64,000 nucleotides of DNA from the NCBI RefSeq assembly GCF_001953055.1, contig NZ_CP019044.1, positions 3,293,578 to 3,357,577 on the forward strand, given 5' to 3'. Origin of the DNA: Salaquimonas pukyongi. Lineage in GTDB: Bacteria; Pseudomonadota; Alphaproteobacteria; Rhizobiales; Rhizobiaceae. The notes beneath the pieces were generated by a model, which saw only the letters and a list, made by a program, of their open reading frames with translations, did no database searches and was not told the origin of the DNA. Numbering within the stretch: the first letter of the stretch is position 1; each line of letters opens with the position of its first letter. Positions 57,454-64,000 of this stretch are shown one piece after another. A program made the position numbers and the translations under genes.

Positions 57454-58104
57454 ATGAAAGAAGCGGTTCTTTACGATTTCTGGCGGTCTTCAGCCAGCTA
57501 CCGGGTGCGCATTGCGCTCAATCTGGCGGGGGTCCCCTTCAAATCGGTCACCATTGACCTGGTGGCAGGCGGCCAGCAAAGCGCCGAGCACGTGGCACGC
57601 AACCCGCAAGGGTTGGTTCCGGTTCTCGACTTGGACGGGCTGCGGCTGACCCAGTCGCTTGCCATCATCGAATATCTTGAGGAAACGCGTTCGGTTGGAT
57701 TCTTACCTGAGAGCGCTCCGGAACGGGCGAGATTGCGGGCGCTGGCCTATTCGATTGCAATGGAAATTCATCCGATCTGCAACACTTCGGTGGCTGCCGA
57801 CGTGGTGCGCATCTCCGGCAAGGAGGGTGAGGCAGGCGAGGAAGTGCGGATCGGTTGGATGCAGCGCCATATCCGCAAGGGGCTGGTTGCCTTCGAGCGC
57901 CTGCTTGATCATCCCGGTACCGGCAGGTTCTGCCATGGTGACCGTCCCGGGCTTGCCGACTGCTGTCTTGTTCCGCAGCTTTACAATGCGCTCCGTTGGG
58001 GAGCGAAGATCGAAGATCTATCCCGGTTACAGGAAATCGCGCAGCGCTGCGAGGAACTGGATGCGTTCAGCCGGGCCCATCCCGACAATTTCAAACCTGC
58101 TTGA
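57454..58104 (+). CDS. maiA: Maleylacetoacetate isomerase
   Basis: A 216-residue zeta-class glutathione S-transferase that isomerises maleylacetoacetate to fumarylacetoacetate with glutathione. The N-terminus LYDFWRSSASYRVRIALNLAG carries the Ser pair of the active site; ARNPQGLVPVLDLDG and TQSLAIIEYLEE follow. It supplies the middle step between HmgA and FahA, and ends the operon. The start at 57454 lies 31 bases after the DUF2783 stop. Confidence 0.94.
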   Translation: MKEAVLYDFWRSSASYRVRIALNLAGVPFKSVTIDLVAGGQQSAEHVARNPQGLVPVLDLDGLRLTQSLAIIEYLEETRSVGFLPESAPERARLRALAYSIAMEIHPICNTSVAADVVRISGKEGEAGEEVRIGWMQRHIRKGLVAFERLLDHPGTGRFCHGDRPGLADCCLVPQLYNALRWGAKIEDLSRLQEIAQRCEELDAFSRAHPDNFKPA

Positions 58105-58157
58105 ACCGAAACACAAGATGTTTCCAGGGTGCGCAATCCTGTTCTGCGGTGTGCTGT

Positions 58158-58622
58158 TCAGGCAGCGTGTGAAGCTTCCTTGCTCGTCAGCAAGTCGTAA
58201 ATCGTGGCACTATCCGTGGCTGCTCGCAGATTTGAGAGTTTCTTGGGCTGTTTGAGGACACGGGCGATTCTTGCCAGTGCCTTGAGATGATCGGCACCGG
58301 AATCCTCCGGTGCCAGCAATAAGATGACAAGATCGACTGGTTGGTCGTCCATCGCTTCGAAGTCCACCGGCTTTGCCAGTTGAACGGCGATGCCGGTAAT
58401 TTTGTCCAGACCTTTGACCCGGCCGTGGGGGATGGCAATGCCGTTACCGATACCGGTTGAGCCAAGTTTTTCCCGGTCCAGAAGGGTTGAAAAAATTGTC
58501 TCGGGGGCAATTTTCGTCTTGCGGGCTGCCTTGTCGGACAACTCCTGAAGCAATGACTTTTTACAACTTGCTTTGACGCCGGCAAAGACGTCATCCGGAC
58601 CAATGAGGTCGTTAAGATCCAT
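58158..58622 (-). CDS. ptsN: PTS IIA-like nitrogen-regulatory protein PtsN
   Basis: A 154-residue EIIA-Ntr domain. The phospho-acceptor His66 lies in GIAIPHGRVKG, and LLLAPEDSGADHLKALARIA is the conserved C-terminal helix. It receives phosphate from EI-Ntr and NPr and acts on potassium, nitrogen and envelope processes. It follows hpf with a gap of about 90 bases, the usual rpoN-hpf-ptsN order, and links the regulatory PTS at the other end of the window. Confidence 0.95.
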   Translation of the reverse strand: MDLNDLIGPDDVFAGVKASCKKSLLQELSDKAARKTKIAPETIFSTLLDREKLGSTGIGNGIAIPHGRVKGLDKITGIAVQLAKPVDFEAMDDQPVDLVILLLAPEDSGADHLKALARIARVLKQPKKLSNLRAATDSATIYDLLTSKEASHAA

Positions 58623-58714
58623 AGTGGATTACCTTAAGTTTGCCGAATGCATTTGCTTGTCTGCGGCTCTGCCCACTGGCTGGGAGCGGCCAATACTGCC
58701 TTTAAGGCGTGCCG

Positions 58715-59281
58715 TCAATCGCCCCGGGAGGGATCGATCCAGCCGATATTCCCATCGTCACGGCGGTATACAACGTTTGTCTCGCCATTGGCCGCATTCT
58801 TGAACACGACAAAGGGGTGATCCGTCAAGTCCAGCTGGACCACCGCCTGGGCAACGGTCTGGCGGTTCATCGTCGTGGTCGATTCTGCAATGATAACGGG
58901 GTTGAAGTCCTCGGGGACCTCGTCTTCGTCGCGTGGCGATTCGACGACCGAATAATAGGCTGAGTCGGCTTTCACATTCCCATGGGCGTGATGGTCTTTC
59001 AGGCGCCGCTTGTACCGGCGCAGACGTTTTTCGATCTTGTCGGCCGCGTCCTCGAAACTGGAGGTGGCATCGCCCGATCGTGCCTTTGCCTGCAGTTCAA
59101 CACCGCTGTCCAGGTGAACGAGCAGGTCGCAATCGTACCAGTTGCCGTCTTTTTCCAGCGTCGCCCGCCCTGAATATCCGTGATGAAAATACTTTCCGAC
59201 CGCTTCATCAATCCTCTCGGTAATGCGCTGGGTAAGCGTTTCACCAACATTCATGTGTTTTCCGGATATCGTAAGGCTCAT
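58715..59281 (-). CDS. hpf: Ribosome hibernation promoting factor, long form
   Basis: A 188-residue long HPF. The N-terminal S30AE domain (MSLTISGKHMNVGETLTQRI, EKRLRRYKRRLKDHHA) sits in the mRNA/tRNA path of idle 30S subunits. A C-terminal dimerisation domain near DHPFVVFKNAANGETNVVYRRDD joins two ribosomes into 100S dimers. It lies between rpoN and ptsN. Confidence 0.95.
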   Translation of the reverse strand: MSLTISGKHMNVGETLTQRITERIDEAVGKYFHHGYSGRATLEKDGNWYDCDLLVHLDSGVELQAKARSGDATSSFEDAADKIEKRLRRYKRRLKDHHAHGNVKADSAYYSVVESPRDEDEVPEDFNPVIIAESTTTMNRQTVAQAVVQLDLTDHPFVVFKNAANGETNVVYRRDDGNIGWIDPSRGD

Positions 59282-59385
59282 TCTCTACCTCGATTGCTGC
59301 GCAGACCGCAGGGGCCGGTCCATGTTCATGAAACCGGCGGTGTCGACACTATACCGCCCGCCGCATCGAACGGCCGGGGACGCAC

Positions 59386-59401
59386 AGTGTAACGCTACAC
59401 T
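59386..59401. promoter_or_regulatory. Inverted repeat in the rpoN-hpf intergenic region
   Basis: AGTGTA-ACGC-TACACT forms perfect 6-base arms around four bases, about 105 bases before the hpf ATG. A related CACTATAC stretch lies 35 bases nearer the gene. It may be an operator or promoter-proximal element. Support is limited to symmetry and position. Confidence 0.3.
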
Positions 59402-59519
59402 ATGCCGCCGAGAAGAACCAATACGATCATTTTTTCGATTTCGATGCCGGTTTACGCCTGTCATATCGGGCACGAGCCCTTTTGCCTGATCAACGTCCTG
59501 TAAAAACACCGGGCAACGT

Positions 59520-61058
59520 TCAACGGCGCTTGGCCAGCGCCTTTTTCTCCCGCCGTCTTTGAACCGACGATGGCAGATGGAGCGATTCGCGGTATTTTGC
59601 CACGGTGCGGCGGGCGATATCCACGCCCTCGGTCTTGAGCATCTCGACAATGGCATCGTCGGAAAGGACGTTGCTTGCGCTTTCATTTTCGATCAGCGCA
59701 CGGATGCGCTGGCGAACCGATTCGGCAGAATGCGCTTCTCCCGCCCGGGTGCTGCCGATGGCGGCGGTGAAGAAATATTTCAGTTCATATGTGCCGCGCC
59801 GTGTTTCGACATATTTGTTGGTGGTTACCCGGCTCACCGTTGATTCATGCATGTCGATCGCATCGGCAACCTGTTTGAGGCTCATGGGCTTCAGATGAGA
59901 AACGCCATAGGCAAAGAACCCGTCCTGCTGGCGGACAATTTCCGTCATCACCTTCAAAATGGTCTGTGCCCGCTGCTCCAGGCTGCGCACGAGCCAGTTG
60001 GCGTTTTGCAGGCAATCGGTAAGAAACGCCTTTTCCTCCTTGCCCTGATCATCCCTCGAAACGATGGCGGAGTAGGTCTGATTGACCAGAACCCTGGGCA
60101 TGGCATCCGGATTGAGTTCGATGGCAAAACTGCCGTCCGGTTTCTCCTGAACCGTAACATCCGGCACGATATTGAGCACAGGTGCAGTATCAAAGGCGCG
60201 GGCCGGACGCGGGTCCAGCGCCTTGATTTCGTCCACCATGTCCATCAGGTCATCAAATGAAACTCCGCACCGGCGCTGCAATTCCTCGAAATCCCTTTTG
60301 GCAAGCAGGGTCAGGTCTTCCAGCAGGCACGCCATCGCTGGATCAAGATGGTTCTTTTCCCTTAGCTGGATGGCCAGGCATTCCGGCAGGTCCCGGGCAG
60401 CAACCCCGCATGGATCGAAGCTCTGCACCAGGGTCAGGGCCTCTTCTGCCTCGCTCGGCTCTGCTCCGGTCTCGCGAACGATCTCGGCAAGCGGTTTGCG
60501 AAGAAACCCGTCCTCGTCCAGAACGTCGATGATCTGCGCTGCTGCCATCCGGACAGCCGGGACGGCACGGCTCAGTGCGAGTTGTTCTCCAAGATGCTCC
60601 CGCAGGCTTTTGCGGCCTGCCACATACTCACCGATGTCGTGTTCGCCGGCAGCTGGCACGGAAAAGTCCGTTCCCCCTGAAGCGCCCAATTGCTGTGGGC
60701 GGGGTTCTCCGCCCGAGCGGTCGCCATCGAATTCGTTCTCAAGCGTGGTACCAAGCTTGTTCTCAAGTGCGGTTCGGCTGGTATCCAGCTCCTTGCTGAC
60801 ATCCCCCGACCGGTCCGACAGGCGCCGCTCCTCCCCGGCATGCTCTCTTGATGCAGGTGCTTCCGCTCCGGTCGAATCTGCTTCAACCTGAGAGTATCCT
60901 TCATCCAGCTCCAGCAGAGGGTTCTTTTCAACCTCTTCGCCGATATGCTGCTGCAATTCGGTGCTGCTCATCTGCAACAGCTTGATCGATTGCACCAGCT
61001 GCGGCGTAAGAGCCAGATTTTGTGTCTGGCGTGTCTGCAGTTTGACCGAAAGCGCCAT
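59520..61058 (-). CDS. rpoN: RNA polymerase sigma-54 factor
   Basis: A 512-residue sigma-54. The N-terminal Q/L-rich region I (LQTRQTQNLALTPQLVQSIK) contacts enhancer-binding activators and is followed by an acidic region II rich in Glu/Gly. The DNA-binding region III ends with a helix-turn-helix near KQVADAIDMHESTVSRVT and the RpoN box ARRTVAKYRE. It lies between lptB and hpf. In rhizobia it is needed for nitrogen and carboxylate (Dct) genes. Confidence 0.97.
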   Translation of the reverse strand: MALSVKLQTRQTQNLALTPQLVQSIKLLQMSSTELQQHIGEEVEKNPLLELDEGYSQVEADSTGAEAPASREHAGEERRLSDRSGDVSKELDTSRTALENKLGTTLENEFDGDRSGGEPRPQQLGASGGTDFSVPAAGEHDIGEYVAGRKSLREHLGEQLALSRAVPAVRMAAAQIIDVLDEDGFLRKPLAEIVRETGAEPSEAEEALTLVQSFDPCGVAARDLPECLAIQLREKNHLDPAMACLLEDLTLLAKRDFEELQRRCGVSFDDLMDMVDEIKALDPRPARAFDTAPVLNIVPDVTVQEKPDGSFAIELNPDAMPRVLVNQTYSAIVSRDDQGKEEKAFLTDCLQNANWLVRSLEQRAQTILKVMTEIVRQQDGFFAYGVSHLKPMSLKQVADAIDMHESTVSRVTTNKYVETRRGTYELKYFFTAAIGSTRAGEAHSAESVRQRIRALIENESASNVLSDDAIVEMLKTEGVDIARRTVAKYRESLHLPSSVQRRREKKALAKRR

Positions 61059-61138
61059 CGTTCGACACGGCTCCGAAAACCCGAAATTGGCCGGGCAATT
61101 GGCCCGTTCCTTGCTTGGACTATATCAACAGCTTGTTC

Positions 61139-62089
61139 TCAAAGTGTAAACTGTTCGCCAAGATAGGTTTGACGGACCTGTTCATTGGCCACGATCTCGC
61201 CGGGACTGCCATGGGTCAGCACCCGCCCCTCATTGATGATGTAGGCCCTGTCGATTAGGCCGAGGGTTTCGCGCACATTATGGTCGGTGATGAGTACGCC
61301 GATTCCGCGCCTTGTCAGATGGCGCACCAGATCCTGAATATCCCCCACGGCAATCGGATCGACCCCCGCAAACGGTTCGTCAAGAAGCATGAAAGAGGGC
61401 TGTGTTGCCAGCGCACGGGCAATTTCGCAACGCCGGCGTTCGCCGCCCGACAGCGCAATGGACGGAGACTTGCGCAAATGCGCTATGTGGAATTCTTCGA
61501 GCAACGCATCCAGCCTGTGCTCGCGTTCACGCTTGTCTGCGATGGTGATTTCCAGCACCGCGCGGATGTTGTTCTCCACCGAAAGACCGCGAAAAATGGA
61601 GGCTTCCTGGGGCAAATAGCCGATGCCCAGTCTTGCCCGGCGGTACATCGGCGTTTGCGTAATGTCGTAGCCGTCGAGTTCGATGCGCCCGGCATCTGCC
61701 TTGACCAGACCGGTAATCATGTAAAAGCAGGTGGTCTTGCCGGCGCCGTTCGGGCCAAGCAGGCCAACGGCTTCTCCCCTTCTGACACCGAGATTTACAC
61801 CGCGCACGACCTTTCGGCCCTTATAGGCCTTTTGAAGGTTCGACACGAGGAGCACGCCCTCACGCGAGCGCGGGGTTTGGCTTTGTGCTGATTGCGCCTG
61901 GATATGGGCTGGCGCTGCCGGGGAGTCAGCGGTTTTCTGCTGGGATGCAATGTTTCGCTTTAACGGCGGCATCGAAGTCCGTTTGGCGCCAAAAGGCAGG
62001 CGGCGGGAAACAATGCCTGCACTTTCAAGCAGGTTACGCCACAGGCGTGAAAGCTTCCCCGGTTCCACCTGGCCCCCAATGGTCTTCAT
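61139..62089 (-). CDS. lptB: LPS export ABC transporter ATP-binding protein
   Basis: A 316-residue ATPase that drives LPS extraction together with LptF/G. The core from about residue 79 has Walker [18 protein letters not shown] at 109-125, a signature [15 protein letters not shown] and [14 protein letters not shown]. The 78 residues before the core (Lys/Arg and Ala/Gln/Ser rich) exceed normal LptB. The true start could be further in, for example at the ATG encoding Met40. It is 7 bases downstream of lptA. Confidence 0.94.
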   Translation of the reverse strand: MKTIGGQVEPGKLSRLWRNLLESAGIVSRRLPFGAKRTSMPPLKRNIASQQKTADSPAAPAHIQAQSAQSQTPRSREGVLLVSNLQKAYKGRKVVRGVNLGVRRGEAVGLLGPNGAGKTTCFYMITGLVKADAGRIELDGYDITQTPMYRRARLGIGYLPQEASIFRGLSVENNIRAVLEITIADKREREHRLDALLEEFHIAHLRKSPSIALSGGERRRCEIARALATQPSFMLLDEPFAGVDPIAVGDIQDLVRHLTRRGIGVLITDHNVRETLGLIDRAYIINEGRVLTHGSPGEIVANEQVRQTYLGEQFTL

Positions 62090-62096
62090 GATACGG

Positions 62097-62663
62097 TCAG
62101 TTCTGGCTCGGCGTGAATACGCCGCGCACCCTTCCGCCTCCGCCGTTGGAGCAGGGCGTCAGATTGGCGGCATTGGTAGCCAGGTTGATCTGCAGTTTGC
62201 AACCTTCCAGAACACTCTCTCCCTGGCTTACCACCACATTACCGGACAAGGTAGCGCGTTGTGCCTGCATGTCCACCACGGCCGTATCCGCGCTGGCCAT
62301 CTGGTCACCGGACCGCACGGCAACCCGGCCGCTTGCCTCGATCTTGCGGATGTTGCCGCCCGGTGCGTCGCTTTTTGCCTCCCGGCTGTAAAAAACCTTC
62401 AGTCGCTTGGTCTTCAGCAAGGTGCTGCCCTGCACCACGGCGACATTTCCCTCAAACAGTGCCGTACCCTGGCCGTCGACGACTTCAAGGCGGTCTGCCT
62501 CGATCTGGATCGGCTCCTTGGAATTACTCATTCCCTCAAAGGCTCCGCCAAAACTCTGCGCCAATGCGCTGCCCGCCATGCCAAACAGCAATCCCGCCGC
62601 CAGCAGGAATGAGGCCCACTTGCCAGGCAGCGGGAAATCGCCGGTGGTCTCACATTTCGTCAC
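62097..62663 (-). CDS. lptA: LptA/OstA family periplasmic LPS transport protein
   Basis: A 188-residue periplasmic protein with an N-terminal membrane/signal segment ([21 protein letters not shown]) cleaved before QSFGGAF. The OstA-like beta-jellyroll follows, with [23 protein letters not shown] and [17 protein letters not shown]. LptA bridges LptC and the outer-membrane LptD. Its ATG overlaps the lptC stop by 4 bases. Confidence 0.93.
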   Translation of the reverse strand: MTKCETTGDFPLPGKWASFLLAAGLLFGMAGSALAQSFGGAFEGMSNSKEPIQIEADRLEVVDGQGTALFEGNVAVVQGSTLLKTKRLKVFYSREAKSDAPGGNIRKIEASGRVAVRSGDQMASADTAVVDMQAQRATLSGNVVVSQGESVLEGCKLQINLATNAANLTPCSNGGGGRVRGVFTPSQN

Positions 62664-63718
62664 TGGCTGTTTCCTTCGCCGGATTTGGCTTCTTCAAGCG
62701 CCTGAACCTTGTCGGGAAAGATGGTCATCCTCACCCGGTTTTCAAACACAACCTTCGCGCCGTTTTCTTGGACAAACATCCGTTCTGCGGAGATTTTTGC
62801 CTGTTCCGTGGTCATCTGCACAGGATTTTCGGTTTCCAGCGTTCCAGCTCCGATATCAACCGTTGCATCCAGAAGTTTCGCCGTCATGCCATCATCCGTC
62901 ACCACCTCGATTTCGCCGCCAAGGTCGAGCCGCTTTGCCTCACCGTCATAAAAACCGGTTCCGGCAAGGATATGGGCATACAGCCCCTTTTCGATCGGAA
63001 CTTCCGCCGAAATACTGTCGAGTTCAACCTGCTGCGGCTGTTTGGGGTTCTGTATGGCCTGTTTTGCCGTGAGCCGGTAGGGTCGTTGTTCGCCGTCAAC
63101 CCCGTCCAGTACCGGATTCTGCATCACCATGCGCCCGTTCTCGAACGCTGTGGTGGCTATGGTGACCTGCGGCAGGTTGGCCCTTGAAAGAAGATAGGCA
63201 CCGGCGATGCCGGCTATAATCAACACTGCAATCACCGGCAGCACAATGCGCAGCCAGCGCACCCGGCTTGAATGCCGGTTGGCCTTCATGAAGACGCTGC
63301 TTTCGCGCTTGTTGGCCCAGGTACCTTCTGCAGATTGCTGTGCTGGCGGTATGGAAGCTACCCTTGGTCCGGCGGCCACGGCAGGTGCGGCCGCTGGAGC
63401 GGCCGATGGTGCTGCCGGGGATGCTGGGGCATGGCCGCTTCCCGTTATTGCTTCTGCCCTGTGATGAGCTCCGGCCTTGTGATGTTCATCGTGATGCCGG
63501 TCCGGGGAAATACCCGATTGCTGCAGGCCTCCTGTTCGAACGGGATAACCGGCAGAACGTGGCGCATGGGCGTTCAAGCCGGGGGAAGCGTGTCCCGTTG
63601 CAGGGTCCTGCTGCCCTGCGCCATTGCCCTGCTGTGCTCCGGCAGGATGGTGTGCCGCACGCTTTTCGCCGGTTGGCGCGAGCGGCGTCAGGAGGGAATG
63701 GGTCGGTTCGTGTGGCAT
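62660..63718 (-). CDS. lptC: LptC family LPS transport protein with long N-terminal extension
   Basis: The ORF gives 352 residues. The membrane anchor is at about 156-177 (LRIVLPVIAVLIIAGIAGAYLL), preceded by NRHSSRVRW as in other rhizobial LptC. The periplasmic LptC domain follows to the C-terminus. The first 140 residues are Ala/Pro/His/Gly rich (for example DRHHDEHHKAGAHHRAEA) and have no homology to the family. An ATG at 63289 (residue 144) would give 209 residues, the usual LptC size, so the extension may not be translated. The gene is followed by lptA and lptB. Confidence 0.88.
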   Translation of the reverse strand: MPHEPTHSLLTPLAPTGEKRAAHHPAGAQQGNGAGQQDPATGHASPGLNAHAPRSAGYPVRTGGLQQSGISPDRHHDEHHKAGAHHRAEAITGSGHAPASPAAPSAAPAAAPAVAAGPRVASIPPAQQSAEGTWANKRESSVFMKANRHSSRVRWLRIVLPVIAVLIIAGIAGAYLLSRANLPQVTIATTAFENGRMVMQNPVLDGVDGEQRPYRLTAKQAIQNPKQPQQVELDSISAEVPIEKGLYAHILAGTGFYDGEAKRLDLGGEIEVVTDDGMTAKLLDATVDIGAGTLETENPVQMTTEQAKISAERMFVQENGAKVVFENRVRMTIFPDKVQALEEAKSGEGNSQ

Positions 63719-63834
63719 GGCCGGTCGGATGGACAGCTTTCAACGGGTTTAGGCGACGTTCCCTAGGGATTCATCGTGTTTATATTACGGCACTGCCCCG
63801 TTCTGCCCGCCAGGCCCGGACACCGCGGCATCCG

Positions 63835-64000
63835 TCAGCTGTGCGAGAAAATGTCTTCTTCTTCCCAGCCGGCAAGGTCGAGCCTGGCCCGTGCCGGCAG
63901 GAACCTAAAACACTGTTCGGCGATCCGGTTGCGGCCTTCCCTTTCAAGCCTTCCGTCAAGGACTTCCCGCAGACGGTGAAGATACAATACATCGCTTGCC
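63835..64000 (-). CDS. rnd: Ribonuclease D-like 3'-5' exonuclease, C-terminal part
   Basis: The frame runs in from the right edge and ends at a TGA at 63837-63835, giving 54 visible codons. The C-terminal sequence ASDVLYLHRLREVLD and FLPARARLDLAGWEEEDIF matches the end of the short rhizobial ribonuclease D-like exonucleases that sit directly upstream of lptC. The catalytic DEDD residues lie outside the window. Confidence 0.8.
   Translation of the reverse strand, partial: ASDVLYLHRLREVLDGRLEREGRNRIAEQCFRFLPARARLDLAGWEEEDIFSHS

Overview
The window is about 58-60% GC, densely coded chromosomal DNA from an alphaproteobacterium of the order Hyphomicrobiales (Rhizobiales). The evidence is gene content and order: chvI-chvG-hprK-EIIA-HPr-ahcY-divL running away from a divergent pckA, plus rpoN-hpf-ptsN behind lptC-lptA-lptB, actR/actS, a TsaE-kinase fusion, TIGR02300 (FYDLN) and DUF1150 proteins. 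A TRAP transporter, a YnjBCD transporter and an AcuI-type acrylyl-CoA reductase would fit a marine member, but this is inference. No phage, transposon, CRISPR array or rRNA operon was seen. The only tRNA found is tRNA-Ala(GGC).

Layout. 1-10.3 kb (minus): partial MurU-like nucleotidyltransferase, TsaE-AmgK-like fusion, DivL-like kinase with Tyr in place of the phospho-His, AhcY, a regulatory PTS (HPr, EIIA, HprK) and the ChvG/ChvI two-component system. 10.3-17.2 kb: pckA, DUF1150 protein, a frameshifted Hsp20 gene, malate synthase G, an L,D-transpeptidase and MmcB. 17.2-25.3 kb (minus): redox pair ActR/ActS, helicase HrpB, ABC transporter YnjBCD. 25.4-35.1 kb (minus): AcuI, LspA, two RNA methyltransferases, LapA, IHF-beta, SppA, ribosomal protein S1, Cmk, AroA. 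35.3-37.2 kb (plus): FYDLN protein, tRNA-Ala, a small secreted Cys protein, a GATase1 protein. 37.2-40.3 kb (minus): TRAP transporter. 40.6-44.2 kb (plus): acyl-CoA synthetase, CoA-binding protein, O-acetylhomoserine sulfhydrylase.

44.2-51.2 kb is a putrescine module: PotFGHI-type ABC transporter (minus) diverging from gamma-glutamylputrescine synthetase (frameshifted) and oxidase (plus). 51.3-58.1 kb is a homogentisate module: MarR regulator with a clear operator, HmgA, FahA and MaiA, interleaved with an atypical MBL protein, a two-TM small protein, a FAD hydroxylase and a DUF2783 protein. 58.2-64.0 kb (minus): PtsN, Hpf, RpoN, LptB, LptA, LptC and the C-terminus of a ribonuclease D-like protein.

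Two genes (Hsp20 and the glutamine synthetase-like gene) are each broken by one missing C in or beside a short C run, in otherwise intact reading frames. That pattern suggests assembly or sequencing indels at least as much as true pseudogenes. The most distinctive findings are the Tyr-substituted DivL kinase, the aromatic-hydroxylase/homogentisate block with its unassigned partners, the operator-like palindromes upstream of ahcY, pckA and hmgA, and the strong hairpin between potF and potG.
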